A stretch of DNA of 49,329 bases, taken from an uncultured Eubacterium sp. Lineage in GTDB: Bacteria; Bacillota; Clostridia; Lachnospirales; Lachnospiraceae. Below, one piece after another: positions 9,186 to 18,406 of the stretch. The translations under genes were made by a program, and so were the position numbers. The DNA lies in assembly GCA_934317205.1 (NCBI GenBank), contig CAKREL010000003.1, positions 1 through 49,329 of the forward strand. The letters run 5' to 3'. Positions within the stretch are counted from its first letter, which is position 1. Each line of letters starts with the position of its first letter. The notes under the pieces are model-generated. The model was not told the origin of the DNA. It worked only from the letters and a program-made list of their open reading frames with translations, and did no database searches.

Positions 9186-9908
9186 TTACAGCACTTTGGA
9201 CAGGAATTCCTGTAAACGTGGATTTTGCGGATTCTCAAAGAAATCCTTCGGATTATTCTGCTCAGCGATATTTCCGCCATCCATGAACAATACGCGCGTT
9301 CCGACCTCACGGGCAAAGCCCATTTCGTGAGTTACAACCACCATGGTCATTCCATCATCTGCCAGTTCTTTCATCAGCTGAAGAACCTCGCCAACCATCT
9401 CCGGATCCAATGCGGAAGTCGGCTCATCAAAAAGCATTACTTCCGGATTCATAGCCAGTGCACGGGCAATAGCGATACGCTGCTGCTGTCCACCGGAAAG
9501 CTGCTTTGGATATGCATCTGCCTTATCCGGAAGACCAACACGCTCTAAAAGTTCCATAGCTTTCTGATCTGCTTCACTGTCAGACATTAATTTTAATGTC
9601 ACAGGTGCGAGCTTGATATTTTCTTTGATCGTCAAATGCGGAAACAGATTAAACTGCTGGAATACCATTCCCATTTTCTGACGCACTTTATCAATGTCTG
9701 TCTTTGGATCTGTGATATCCACACCATCTACGGTAATAGTACCGGAAGTCGGCTCCTCTAACAGATTCAGGCAGCGCAGAAAGGTTGATTTTCCGGAACC
9801 GGAAGGTCCGATGACAACAACTTTTTCTCCCGGATAAATATGTTCATTGATTCCGTCTAAAACTTTGTGATCCCCAAATCTTTTTTCCAAATTCTTAACG
9901 TCTATCAC
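9186..9908 (-). CDS. polar amino-acid ABC transporter ATP-binding protein
   Basis: The 240-residue ATPase has all ABC motifs: Walker [10 protein letters not shown] (34-42), Q-loop FQQ near 83-85, signature LSGGQQQ (137-143), Walker B VMLFDEP (157-163) and switch H194. It closely follows the GlnQ/HisP class, which powers uptake of polar amino acids. The start is GTG at 9908, with AGGAGG 10 nt upstream. It overlaps the permease gene by 14 bp. It is the last gene of the importer operon (binding protein, permease, ATPase) and is followed by a strong hairpin. The substrate (arginine, cystine, glutamine or similar) cannot be fixed from sequence. Confidence 0.95.
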   Translation of the reverse strand: MIDVKNLEKRFGDHKVLDGINEHIYPGEKVVVIGPSGSGKSTFLRCLNLLEEPTSGTITVDGVDITDPKTDIDKVRQKMGMVFQQFNLFPHLTIKENIKLAPVTLKLMSDSEADQKAMELLERVGLPDKADAYPKQLSGGQQQRIAIARALAMNPEVMLFDEPTSALDPEMVGEVLQLMKELADDGMTMVVVTHEMGFAREVGTRVLFMDGGNIAEQNNPKDFFENPQNPRLQEFLSKVL

Positions 9909-10623
9909 TGTTTCTCATCCTCCTCTCAAATATAGCAAGTAATTTCGACAATACCATAACGCATACAAGATAAATTACTGCGACACTGATATACGGCATA
10001 AATGGCTGATAAGTAACCGCTGTAACAGTCTGTGCTGCTTTCATCAGATCCTTTGCTCCGGTAACTGTCATAAGAGAAGTATCTTTTAATAATGTGATCA
10101 TCTCATTGCCCAATGCCGGCAGAATATTTTTGATAGCCTGTGGAATGATGATGCGGCGCATGGTCTGTGTATAATTCATACCAAGAGAACGACCAGCCTC
10201 CATCTGTCCTGCATCTACAGACATAATGCCGCCTCGCACGATTTCTGCTACATACGCACCGGAATTAATACCAAAAGCCAGCGTTGCCACTCCGACGGAA
10301 TTACGGCTGGAAGCAAAAATAACGAAATATACGATCATCAGCTGAACCATCATCGGTGTTCCACGGATCACAGTCAGATAAACCTGACAGATCGCATTTA
10401 AAATATTTAAGATCACATTGCCGAAGCCATGTGCATTTTTCTTTCTGGAATCATGTTTTGTACGAACAATTGCGACAAGGATACCGATCACAATACCCAT
10501 TAAAAGCGCAAGGAGCGCTACACGGATCGTAACACCAAATCCTTTTAAAAACAACTGCCAGCGGTCACTGGTTATAAATGTTTTGGTAAAAGAATTTGCC
10601 AGATTTGCAAACCATTCCTGCAT
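9895..10623 (-). CDS. polar amino-acid ABC transporter permease
   Basis: This 242-residue HisM/GlnP-type permease has about five helices and the cytoplasmic EAA-like loop ([23 protein letters not shown]). I choose ATG 10623 (MQEWFANLA), because AAAGGAG lies 8 nt upstream; a longer open frame to 10671 would start inside the hairpin at 10661-10684. The permease pairs with the ATPase downstream (14-bp overlap) and the lipoprotein upstream. One permease gene implies a homodimeric channel. Confidence 0.93.
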   Translation of the reverse strand: MQEWFANLANSFTKTFITSDRWQLFLKGFGVTIRVALLALLMGIVIGILVAIVRTKHDSRKKNAHGFGNVILNILNAICQVYLTVIRGTPMMVQLMIVYFVIFASSRNSVGVATLAFGINSGAYVAEIVRGGIMSVDAGQMEAGRSLGMNYTQTMRRIIIPQAIKNILPALGNEMITLLKDTSLMTVTGAKDLMKAAQTVTAVTYQPFMPYISVAVIYLVCVMVLSKLLAIFERRMRNSDRR

Positions 10624-10660
10624 ATTTATTTCTCCTTTGTTTTTTTCATAATCAGTAAAA

Positions 10661-10684
10661 TGGAGCAGCATAATATGCTGCCCC
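10661..10684 (-). terminator. intercistronic hairpin between binding protein and permease genes
   Basis: GCAGCATA (10665-10672) and TATGCTGC (10674-10681) form an almost perfect palindrome, extended by GG/CC pairs. Its position between the binding-protein and permease genes fits an RNA-stabilising or partially terminating hairpin that lets the binding protein be made in excess. This role is known for such operons and inferred here. Confidence 0.5.
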
Positions 10685-10708
10685 GTTTCATACGTTTCTT
10701 AACGTGGA

Positions 10709-11530
10709 CTACTCAGCCTTGATATATTTATCAATGATGGACTGTAATGTTCCGTCTGCTTTTAACTGTGCCAGAATTGTATTGATCTGGTCTAATAATT
10801 CTTTATTTCCCTTCTGTACAGCAATCGCATAATCCTCTGTTACATACTCAGTATCAAGAATCTTCAATCCGTCATTCTCAGCTACAAATGCTTTTGCCGG
10901 CTCATTATCAATAACAACTGCATCAACTTTTCCTGTCAGTAATGCCTGGATCGCACTTGCACCATTCGGGTAAGCTGTTACATGATCTTCTCCAAATCCA
11001 CCCTTTTCCGGTGTATCAGAACAGTAGATATGACCGGTTGTTCCCTGCTGAACTCCAATCATTTTGTCATTTGCCAGATCGTCCGGACCTGTGATATCAG
11101 AATCTTCCGGAACGATGATTACCTGTACGCCGGTTGCATAGCTATCAGAGAAATCCACGCTCTCTTTTCGCTCGTCTGTTACTGTCATACCAGCCAGAGA
11201 CATATCAGCTTTTCCTGTTGTGATTGCCGGGATGATAGAATCAAAATCAATATCATCTACAACCAGTTTTTTGCCCATCGCATCAGCGATTGCCTGTGAA
11301 ATCTCAATATCAATTCCTTTGTACTCATCACCGTCTACATACTCATATGGCGGGAATGTAGCATTTGTTGCCATAACGAGTGTGTCGCTGTCAGATGCTT
11401 TATCTGTAGCTTCTGCTTTTGCACTTCCGTCTGCTGCATTGGATCCGTTATCTGCTGTGCTGCCACATGCTGCCATAGAAAGCACCATTGCTGCAGCTGC
11501 CACAAGGGCTACGATTTTCTTTACTTTCAT
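10709..11530 (-). CDS. amino-acid ABC transporter substrate-binding lipoprotein
   Basis: The 273-residue protein starts with a lipoprotein signal peptide, cleaved before C22 (LSMAACGS). An acidic, serine-rich linker follows (about 23-50) and then a SBP_bac_3 (HisJ-type) domain starting at TLVMATNATFPPYEYVDGDEYKG. The conserved DIDFDSIIPAITTGKADMSLAGMTVTDERK block is present. It captures a polar amino acid outside the membrane and delivers it to the permease. It is first in the operon, has the ribosome site GAGAGGAG, and is driven by the promoter at 11619-11647. A hairpin separates it from the permease gene. Confidence 0.95.
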   Translation of the reverse strand: MKVKKIVALVAAAAMVLSMAACGSTADNGSNAADGSAKAEATDKASDSDTLVMATNATFPPYEYVDGDEYKGIDIEISQAIADAMGKKLVVDDIDFDSIIPAITTGKADMSLAGMTVTDERKESVDFSDSYATGVQVIIVPEDSDITGPDDLANDKMIGVQQGTTGHIYCSDTPEKGGFGEDHVTAYPNGASAIQALLTGKVDAVVIDNEPAKAFVAENDGLKILDTEYVTEDYAIAVQKGNKELLDQINTILAQLKADGTLQSIIDKYIKAE

Positions 11531-11618
11531 TTTTTCTCTCCTCTTTTTTCCATCCGAGCAGAATAAAATGTCATGTAACAGTCGCTTCTGCTCTTTTTCT
11601 TTTTCTTAACTGCTGTCT

Positions 11619-11647
11619 ATTATAATTCTATTGAGGAAAGAATGCAA
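11619..11647 (-). promoter_or_regulatory. promoter of the amino-acid ABC operon
   Basis: On the minus strand TTGCAT (11642-11647), a 17-bp spacer and TATAAT (11619-11624) form a SigmaA-type promoter about 90 nt before ATG 11530. The rest of 11531-11832 is A+T-rich and holds no gene. It contains several TGCAT-type words, one of which (11655-11672) resembles an ArgR box. Confidence 0.6.
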
Positions 11648-11654
11648 TGGTGAT

Positions 11655-11672
11655 TCTGCATAAAAATTAATA
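11655..11672. promoter_or_regulatory. possible ArgR-box-like operator
   Basis: TCTGCATAAAAATTAATA fits the loose ArgR/AhrC pattern TnTGnATwwwwATnCAnA except for one position. It sits directly upstream of the -35 box. Such patterns are common in A+T-rich DNA, so this is tentative; if real it would point to arginine or ornithine transport. Confidence 0.25.
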
Positions 11673-11832
11673 TTATCTGCATATTTTTTCAGTCTAACCG
11701 AACAATTTATGCAGTTTTTGTGTTTATTTATTCATATATGCATTATTTTATTCATTTTCATGTATACATATATCCATTTGTATGCGCTCTTCTTACTCCC
11801 CCAATTCTACCCAATATTCGCACATCGTAGTT

Positions 11833-13131
11833 TCAGGCTTTTGACACTGGCATCATTATATTTTTAAAATGAAACTGCTTTTTACCGGTAGCATAATCGT
11901 CTACAATCTGACCGTGTCCATACAGTTTGTATTTGTAACTTACCAGTCCTTCCAGTCCAACCGGTCCTCTTGCATGAAGCTTTCCGGTGCTGATGCCAAC
12001 TTCTGCACCAAATCCGTATCGATATCCATCTGCAAAACGAGTGGAACAGTTCTGATATACGCCAGCGGAATCTACCAGATTCATAAAGTGCTCTGCCGTC
12101 TGTGGATTTTCTGTAATAATACAGTCAGTATGATGTGAACCAAAATAGTTGATATGCTCAATGGCCTCATCAATATCTTTCACCATTTTTGCAGATAGAA
12201 TATAATCCAGATATTCGGTCTTGTCATCTGCATCGGTGGATGGTACACAATCTACCACTTCCGCAATATCTTTTGTACCGCGCAATTCTACTTTTTTCAC
12301 ATCCAATGCTTCTTTTAAGATTGGAAGCAGCCTGTCTTTGATATCTTCGTGAATGAGAAGTGTCTCTACTGTATTGCAGGCTGACACATACTGTGTTTTT
12401 GCATCCACGATGATCGGCACTGCCTTTGCAAGGTCTGCTTCTTTATCTACATAGATATGACAGATGCCATCTGCATGTCCCATCACAGGAATTTTCGTAT
12501 GGTTCATAATATACTGCACAAAGGCATTGGAACCTCGCGGAATCAGCAGGTCCACAGAATCGTGACACGCCAGAAGTTCATTAATTTCAGAACGGGCTTC
12601 CAGCTGCATCATACAGTTTGCAGGAAGTCCTGCATGAATGGCTGCTTCATATATAATCTCAAACAGTTTTTTATTACTTCGCAGTGCCTCACTGCCTCCT
12701 TTTAAAATTGCACAGTTGCCGCTCTTGATGCACAATGCCGAAATCTGAACCAGTGCATCCGGCCGAGCCTCAAAAATAACACCGATGACACCGATTGGAC
12801 AAGTAACACGCTTTAGCACCAGTCCTTCATCCAGTTCTCTGGCAAACTGTGTCTGAAACAGCGGATCTTCCATCCTGGTCAGGTCTGCAATTCCTGCTGT
12901 CACATCGCGAAGCTTTCCTTCATCAAATTTCAGACGTTTCAACACCGGAGCAGATATTCCTTCTGCCTCTGCCTGCTCCATATCCAGTCTGTTTGCCTCA
13001 AAGATTTCATCCTGATGCTGCAGCAATGCTTCTCTCACCGCTGCCAGCGCTGCATTTCGCTGATCATTTGTAGTTGCAGCCAGCTTCGGCGCTGCCTGTT
13101 TTACCTTTCTTACCTGTTCCTGAAATAACAT
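11833..13131 (-). CDS. proA: glutamate-5-semialdehyde dehydrogenase (gamma-glutamyl phosphate reductase)
   Basis: The 432-residue protein is ProA over its full length. Signatures include the N-terminal DIFEANRLD-like segment, the cofactor-side CPIGVIGVIFEARPDALVQ (about 111-129), LKGGSEALRSN, and the catalytic cysteine C252 in YVSACNTVETLL. It reduces gamma-glutamyl phosphate with NADPH to glutamate-5-semialdehyde, the second step of proline synthesis, in the cytoplasm. No proB (glutamate 5-kinase) lies next to it, so it must be encoded elsewhere. It is 36 bp downstream of the secreted wall-binding protein gene on the same strand, without an evident separate promoter or terminator. Confidence 0.95.
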   Translation of the reverse strand: MLFQEQVRKVKQAAPKLAATTNDQRNAALAAVREALLQHQDEIFEANRLDMEQAEAEGISAPVLKRLKFDEGKLRDVTAGIADLTRMEDPLFQTQFARELDEGLVLKRVTCPIGVIGVIFEARPDALVQISALCIKSGNCAILKGGSEALRSNKKLFEIIYEAAIHAGLPANCMMQLEARSEINELLACHDSVDLLIPRGSNAFVQYIMNHTKIPVMGHADGICHIYVDKEADLAKAVPIIVDAKTQYVSACNTVETLLIHEDIKDRLLPILKEALDVKKVELRGTKDIAEVVDCVPSTDADDKTEYLDYILSAKMVKDIDEAIEHINYFGSHHTDCIITENPQTAEHFMNLVDSAGVYQNCSTRFADGYRYGFGAEVGISTGKLHARGPVGLEGLVSYKYKLYGHGQIVDDYATGKKQFHFKNIMMPVSKA

Positions 13132-13167
13132 ACTCTTGCTTCCTCACTTCTCTCACATCTGCTATAT

Positions 13168-15228
13168 TTAAGCATTCACTTTTCCGTTTTTCACCGCATA
13201 GGCTTTTCCATTTACATGAATGGTTCCGTTATAATTAAAATCAACTTTTCCGTTTTTGATATACCACCAGCCATTTTCGTTGTTGGCAATTCCGTTAAAG
13301 TTAAAGTTAACTTTACCATTTTCCACACGCCACCAGCCGTTTTCATTGTTAGACACGCCGGTATAATCAAATTTAACCTGTCCGCCGCGGATATACCACC
13401 AGCCATTCTGATTGTTTGTGATTCCATTATAGTTAAAGTTGACCTGTCCGTTTTCTACACGCCACCAGCCATTTTCATTGTTGGATACGCCGGTATAATC
13501 AAATTTTACTTCACCACCGCGGATGTACCACCAGCCATTCTGATTGTTTGTGATTCCATTATAAGTAAAATCTACTTTTCCGTTTTTAATACGCCACCAG
13601 CCGTTCGCATTATTAGCAACTGTATCGGAAAAGATGACCTGACTTCCACGTACATTCCACCAGCCACTCTCACCATTTACGGTTCCTTCAATGATATTGT
13701 TGGTTTTCATACTTACCAGACCGTTTTCTACATACCACCAGCCTGCTGCATTTTTTGCAAATCCGGTAAAAGTCGTATCCTGTTTTCCATTTACCGTATA
13801 AATCCAGTTTCCTTTTGTATCCTGGACAATGTCTTTTTTGTCACTGCCGATGATATCAGAAGATCCGGTATAGACTTTGTTAAAATACAATCTGCGGATC
13901 AGTTCTCTTATCGTATCCACACCGGCATCCCCGTCTGCGGACAGACCGGCATTCTGCTGAAATTCTTTTACGGCTGCTTTCGTTGCCGGGCCATAACTTC
14001 CATCCAGAGCAAGACCGGCATCCTGATACTCGTTCAGTGCTTTCTGCAGCCACTGGATTCCGATCTTGTTTGTTCTCGGAGATATTGACGGCATACGGTA
14101 ATCGCCGGATTTGCAATAAGTCCAGCCCTCCCCGGAAGCGTCCACATAGGCCTTGATCCTTCTTGTGATAAAAGATTTCCGGTTTGCATCGGACTGTGCC
14201 AGCCATGTATTTCGGTTTGTATATGCATAACAAACGGTCGCAATATGTATCTCATTTAATGTCAGTTCAGACAGACTGCCAAGATTTTTTGCATAACTAA
14301 GAATCGTATTTACACCGCCGGATCCCGTCTGATTTTCTACATCTGCAAGATAGGCAACAGCTGCTGCATTTCTGATACCGCGATTGTAAATATCATTCAC
14401 ATAACCAGTTACATCCGTCTCTTCCAGGGAATCCTGCGCCATCTGGCTCTGGTTTGTTGCCAGAAGTTCCTTGATCTTCGCAGTTTCATCGGTATTTAGC
14501 ACACGCTTGCTCCAACTAGATTCACTTTGAATCTCATTATATAGAGGCTCACCCAGAATCTGTTTTGCCATGTTGGTATCTCCGGCAACGATCATCTGAA
14601 GCAGGCTTTTTGCGCGGTTCGCATGCCACTGCATTTTTCCGATGGAAAGTGCTCCATTATCGTTCGGATTGACGGAATTATACGTACCCTCGTATTTGCG
14701 GATCATGACTTTCGCTGTATTGATAATATCTGTGGTAGCCACACCTCCGATACTGGATGGAGTGCTCACTGCCGCTGTTGCCATAATCTGTGCCTCCTGC
14801 AGCGAAACTTCATCCTCGGATTCCTGCAGCATTGTGCTGTCATTCACATTCTCTGATATATCAGCTGCATTTCCGGCTCCAATCATGGTCGTATCGGTTG
14901 ACGGATTCTGTACATCAGTTCCTGATGTCGTATCAGCTGCCGCACTGTCTGCGGTATTCTGATCTCCCTTCGTTGTACCCGTTCCATTTTCCACGGCAGG
15001 ATCGGCCGGCGTTGTTCCACCCTGATCCTGATCCGTATCGGTGTCATTTGTCACACTTTCTACCGTTTTCTGTGTCTCCTCTGTATTTTCTGCCTTCTGT
15101 GTCTCTGCAGTTTCTGTCACAGCCACTGGCTGCTGCGTCTGTGGCAGAGAAGCGGCCCATACTGCAGAACTGCTGCTTACCGTCAGCACTGCAACCAATC
15201 CGAGTGCTACTATTTTCTTGCGTCTCAT
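13168..15228 (-). CDS. secreted cell-wall hydrolase-like protein with peptidoglycan-binding domain and GWW repeats
   Basis: The 686-residue protein has a Sec signal peptide (1-25, AVWA-AS) and then a T/D/Q-rich linker (about 30-145). A lysozyme-like domain follows (about 165-385), with NPNDNGALSIGKMQW at 187-201 resembling phage and chitosanase-type muramidase active regions. Next are a PG_binding_1-type helical domain (387-445) and about eight tandem GWW repeats of roughly 22 residues (472-670) of the cell-wall-binding type found in Lachnospiraceae. It probably binds and cleaves peptidoglycan at the surface; the catalytic residues cannot be fixed by eye. Residues 559-602 and 603-646 are a 44-residue duplication. 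The ribosome site AAGGAGG precedes ATG 15228. Confidence 0.8.
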   Translation of the reverse strand: MRRKKIVALGLVAVLTVSSSSAVWAASLPQTQQPVAVTETAETQKAENTEETQKTVESVTNDTDTDQDQGGTTPADPAVENGTGTTKGDQNTADSAAADTTSGTDVQNPSTDTTMIGAGNAADISENVNDSTMLQESEDEVSLQEAQIMATAAVSTPSSIGGVATTDIINTAKVMIRKYEGTYNSVNPNDNGALSIGKMQWHANRAKSLLQMIVAGDTNMAKQILGEPLYNEIQSESSWSKRVLNTDETAKIKELLATNQSQMAQDSLEETDVTGYVNDIYNRGIRNAAAVAYLADVENQTGSGGVNTILSYAKNLGSLSELTLNEIHIATVCYAYTNRNTWLAQSDANRKSFITRRIKAYVDASGEGWTYCKSGDYRMPSISPRTNKIGIQWLQKALNEYQDAGLALDGSYGPATKAAVKEFQQNAGLSADGDAGVDTIRELIRRLYFNKVYTGSSDIIGSDKKDIVQDTKGNWIYTVNGKQDTTFTGFAKNAAGWWYVENGLVSMKTNNIIEGTVNGESGWWNVRGSQVIFSDTVANNANGWWRIKNGKVDFTYNGITNNQNGWWYIRGGEVKFDYTGVSNNENGWWRVENGQVNFNYNGITNNQNGWWYIRGGQVKFDYTGVSNNENGWWRVENGKVNFNFNGIANNENGWWYIKNGKVDFNYNGTIHVNGKAYAVKNGKVNA
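13291..13554 (-). repeat. 132-bp tandem duplication inside the GWW-repeat region
   Basis: 13423-13554 and 13291-13422 encode two nearly identical 44-residue blocks. Each joins an ITNNQNGWWYIRGG unit to a VSNNENGWWRVENG unit. Conservation at the nucleotide level indicates recent duplication or ongoing copy-number change. Confidence 0.9.
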
Positions 15229-15281
15229 TTACATATCCTCCTTACAAATAAAACATGCTCTTATCCATTGTTGTCTCTCTA

Positions 15282-15444
15282 GTAAAGCGGACATTCGCAA
15301 TCCGCTTTCGCTACTTGCTCATGAACGCAGTCGCTTTGCGACCTGTCAGTGGGAGCTTTTAACTCCCACTAACATAAGCATCCCCCTACCCACCGCTTAG
15401 TGCTCTACGCACTTGAAGCGGGGAAATGCTTATTCTGCGTTCAT
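15282..15444. repeat. family A repeat, copy 2 (long, nested form)
   Basis: This is the fullest copy. First hairpin: AAAGCGGA (15284-15291) with TCCGCTTT (15301-15308). ATGAACGCAG (15321-15330) then pairs with CTGCGTTCAT at the far end (15435-15444). Enclosed are AGTGGGAG/CTCCCACT (15348-15355/15363-15370) and ATAAGCAT/ATGCTTAT (15374-15381/15426-15433), with further pairing inside. It lies between the TrmH stop and the start of the secreted hydrolase. No gene lies in 15229-15523. Confidence 0.85.
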
Positions 15445-15523
15445 AATCCCAAAATTTATGCTATAACTATTCAATCAAATCTATATTTTTGCTACTCATC
15501 TGCGTTCTGATATCTGCGCCATC

Positions 15524-16351
15524 TTACTTTCTGTTGCCCAGCTGCCAGAAAGCCACTGCGCTGGCTGCCGCCACGTTCAGGGAATCTACCCCGTGCGCCA
15601 TCGGAATTTTTACTGTATAATCACAGTCCGCAATGGTATCACTGCCGAGCCCGTCTCCCTCCGTGCCAAGCACGATGGCCAGTTTTTCTTCACGCATCAG
15701 TTCGGGATCGTCAATATTGACCGTATCATTTCGTAGTGCCATGGCCGCTGTCTTAAATCCCAGTTTCTGTAATGTCTCCATACCTTTTTCCGGCCATTTT
15801 TCCTTTTCCGGAAAGATGGTCCAGGGCACCTGAAATACGGTTCCCATACTCACACGCATCGCTCTGCGATACAAGGGATTGCTGCATCCCGGTGTCAGAA
15901 GCACCGCGTCCATATGTAATGCTGCGGCTGAGCGAAAAATCGCTCCCACATTCGTTGGATTAACCACATTTTCCAGTACTGCGATCCGACGTGCATTACT
16001 GCAAACTTCCGCTACAGTTGGCAGTGTACGGCGTTTCATGGCGCACAGCATGCCGCGTGTCAGTGCAAATCCGGTAAGTTTTGTCAGCACATCATATTCT
16101 GCTGTATAAACCGGGAGATCCCCACAGCGTTCAATCAATCCTCTCGCCTGGGTTTCGATATGTTTCTGCTCCACCAGCATGGAAATCGGTTCATATCCCG
16201 CATCCAACGCCCTCTCCACGACTTTCGGGCTTTCTGCAATAAAAATACCCGGTTTCGGTTCGTGGAAGCGCAGCAGCTGTACTTCGGAATAACGTGCATA
16301 AATATCCAGTTCCGGTGCCGCAAAATCTGTAATTTCAATTATGTTTGCCAT
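15524..16351 (-). CDS. TrmH/SpoU family RNA 2'-O-ribose methyltransferase
   Basis: The 275-residue protein has an N-terminal substrate-binding region (about 1-105; FIAESPKVVERAL) and a C-terminal SPOUT knot. All three family motifs are present: motif 1 ENVVNPTNVGAIFRSAAAL, motif 2 LAIVLGTEGDGL, and motif 3 IPMAHGVDSLNVAAASAVAFW. It transfers a methyl group from S-adenosylmethionine to a ribose in rRNA or tRNA; the target base cannot be named. It is followed at 80 bp by the long family A repeat. No clear promoter is seen. Confidence 0.93.
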   Translation of the reverse strand: MANIIEITDFAAPELDIYARYSEVQLLRFHEPKPGIFIAESPKVVERALDAGYEPISMLVEQKHIETQARGLIERCGDLPVYTAEYDVLTKLTGFALTRGMLCAMKRRTLPTVAEVCSNARRIAVLENVVNPTNVGAIFRSAAALHMDAVLLTPGCSNPLYRRAMRVSMGTVFQVPWTIFPEKEKWPEKGMETLQKLGFKTAAMALRNDTVNIDDPELMREEKLAIVLGTEGDGLGSDTIADCDYTVKIPMAHGVDSLNVAAASAVAFWQLGNRK

Positions 16352-16435
16352 ATTCTAAAAATGCTCCATTTTTATCACTATCTGATATTTGTTCTTAGAT
16401 ATTTGTTCTTAAGTTTAACATAATTTAACTTTATT

Positions 16436-17425
16436 TTACACCCCACTGACTTGATTTTGCCAGCAGATCTGCTCTCCTTTGATTGGAGTATAACGGATCA
16501 GTTCTGTTGCATCCAGATTCTCTGCATGCATATCCACTGCTGAAATCTGATGATTTTCATAGGTTGTATAATAATAAATTCCTCTGTTCAAATTGCAGCA
16601 GGACGTGTATAACGTAATCTCATATTTTCCTTCTGCAACTTCACAACATCCACGCTGCTGATCTACGGAATTTAAAATGTGGAAAAACTGGCTGACACTC
16701 TCATTTTCTGAGTCTCCGGAAATCGCATTCAGTTTTGTAAATGCCACACGGACAAAACGGGAAGTGGAAGACAGATCCCCCGGAAGCCCAAGTGCTCCCA
16801 TACCACGGCTGTATGCCTGTAATCCAAGTTTATCAGAAAAATAATTTTCCGGCTGTTTCGGTGATAAGTGCATATATTGATTCAGCTGAAACATCTGCTG
16901 CGGAAATGGCGGATTGTTGGTCAATACGCCCGCCGGATTGTCATATACATGCAAACCATCTGCCATGCATTCTACAGTAATTGCTTTCTTCGCATCCGCA
17001 ATGATCCAGTGAAGCTGTGCCGTCGGCAGGCTTTCATGGAATGGTGTTCCAACAAGGTTCATCCGTCCCAGACATTCTTTTGCCTCCTGTACAGTTGCGC
17101 ACTGACGCAGAATCCATGGAATAAATTCATACTGCGCTACATTTTCTTTTTCCTCCGATACTTCCTGATATACTGCATTTCCGACAAAATTTAATCCAGC
17201 CATTCCCAGACCTTTTTCATTGACGGCATCATAATATAACGGATAGTCACCAACCACATGCGCCATGCCAAGGATTGCATAATTTTTGTCAATTTCTCCT
17301 ATATGGCGAAACTGCATCGGATACCTGCGCGGTGTGATGGTCAGTTCGTCTCCATAAGAGAATTCATAGTCTAAGGTTCTGCCAAAATAAGTATCTTTTG
17401 TTTTATACGTCGCTGCGGTACACAT
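16436..17425 (-). CDS. choloylglycine hydrolase (bile salt hydrolase type)
   Basis: This 329-residue Ntn hydrolase starts MCTAAT. I place the start at ATG 17425, with GGAGGG 8 nt upstream, because removal of Met exposes the catalytic nucleophile C2. Other family active-site residues are visible: R16 and D19 in FGRTLDYEFSYGD, Asn in GLGMAGLNFVG, Asn in GVLTNNPPFPQQ and Arg in SSTSRFVRVAF. This set matches Gram-positive bile salt hydrolases, which cleave glycine or taurine from bile acids; penicillin V acylase or N-acyl-homoserine-lactone acylase activity cannot be excluded. It is probably cytoplasmic, since no signal peptide is present. It lies 49 bp downstream of an alpha/beta hydrolase gene, likely one unit. 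It strongly suggests a gut habitat. Confidence 0.9.
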   Translation of the reverse strand: MCTAATYKTKDTYFGRTLDYEFSYGDELTITPRRYPMQFRHIGEIDKNYAILGMAHVVGDYPLYYDAVNEKGLGMAGLNFVGNAVYQEVSEEKENVAQYEFIPWILRQCATVQEAKECLGRMNLVGTPFHESLPTAQLHWIIADAKKAITVECMADGLHVYDNPAGVLTNNPPFPQQMFQLNQYMHLSPKQPENYFSDKLGLQAYSRGMGALGLPGDLSSTSRFVRVAFTKLNAISGDSENESVSQFFHILNSVDQQRGCCEVAEGKYEITLYTSCCNLNRGIYYYTTYENHQISAVDMHAENLDATELIRYTPIKGEQICWQNQVSGV

Positions 17426-17473
17426 GCTGTTTTCCCTCCACTTATAGTCCATATTACAGGCAAAGTATTTCTT

Positions 17474-18334
17474 TTACTTTTCCAAAAACTCTTCTATGAT
17501 ACACTGTGCAAATTTATCCGGCTCATCCGAAGCGAAATTGTGATATCCCGGTACGATTCTGTGTTCCCATCCTTTGGTCTCTGCCGCCTGATACGCAGAA
17601 CGATGAAACATTCCGGTTCTATCATCTGCTCCGCAGGCTACCGTCACCGGAACGGATATGTCAAAATCATCCAACTTCAAACTGGAAAAGCTGTCCATCT
17701 CTTTCTCCAGAAATAGTTCCAGATTTTTCAGATTGCGGCTCTGCTGTTCCATGGACTGGCTTTCTTTATCCCGGTTCATGCCACCCATAGCATTAATAAA
17801 ATGCATCATACAGGTAATAATTCTATGCTTCTTGGCACTTTTTCGCAGTTTCTCCCAGAATGCATCCTGCTCAGCTGCCAGTTCTCCACTTCCCCGCATC
17901 AGTGGTTCGTGCAAAAATACCTGACGCACTAATTCCGGATACTTCGTTGCCAACGCAGCTGTGACCGCACCACCAGCACTGCAGCCGGCCACAAATGCAC
18001 ATCCAGCCACATGTTTCTTTTTTCTACTCTGATAATCCGTCTCTCCCAGACACATTTTTTCCTCTTTCACCCGTTTCAGTTCTGCCTGAAGGATCTGCGC
18101 AGCATCATCCGCATGAGCCCAGGCTGAAAAATCGTTTTCTCCTTCTGCCGGAATACTTCGGCTGTATCCTCTTCGATCATAACTGATCACCGTAAAATGC
18201 TCCGCCAGGATTGCGGATGCCTGACGAAAAAATTCGCTGTCACAGGCTACTCCATGTATAAGCAGAAGGGTTGGTCCACTGCCCTCCCTTCTGCAAAACA
18301 GCGTTCCATGCGCTGTCTTCATCTCATATTCCAT
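17474..18334 (-). CDS. alpha/beta-fold hydrolase
   Basis: The 286-residue protein carries the alpha/beta hydrolase signatures LLLIHGVACDSEFF (oxyanion loop), SYDRRGYSRS and the nucleophile elbow G117-C-S119-A-G121. A late acid region (VACGADDRTGMF) and histidine (GYHNFASDEP) follow. It is likely a cytoplasmic esterase, lipase or amidase of unknown substrate. A lysine-rich insertion (about 88-110, with two cysteines) separates the early strands from the nucleophile. Ribosome site GGAGGAAT lies before ATG 18334. Same orientation and short spacing suggest cotranscription with the bile-salt-hydrolase gene; a joint role on conjugated or esterified host compounds is speculation. Confidence 0.88.
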   Translation of the reverse strand: MEYEMKTAHGTLFCRREGSGPTLLLIHGVACDSEFFRQASAILAEHFTVISYDRRGYSRSIPAEGENDFSAWAHADDAAQILQAELKRVKEEKMCLGETDYQSRKKKHVAGCAFVAGCSAGGAVTAALATKYPELVRQVFLHEPLMRGSGELAAEQDAFWEKLRKSAKKHRIITCMMHFINAMGGMNRDKESQSMEQQSRNLKNLELFLEKEMDSFSSLKLDDFDISVPVTVACGADDRTGMFHRSAYQAAETKGWEHRIVPGYHNFASDEPDKFAQCIIEEFLEK

Positions 18335-18406
18335 TTCTATTCCTCCACAAATACGACTACTGTTAGTTTAACATAAATGTAAAGCAATAAAAATGGAAAA
18401 ATCTTT

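Noticed and set aside
9017..9316. 99-codon minus-strand frame across the ABC/GH20 gap
   Set aside because: It only translates the family B hairpin and out-of-frame parts of two real genes.
13171..13815. Regularly spaced repeats as a possible CRISPR array
   Set aside because: The repeats are in frame, encode GWW protein units and have no unique spacers.
13216..14088. 290-codon plus-strand frame
   Set aside because: Antisense shadow of the GWW repeats; its own repetition mirrors the real gene.
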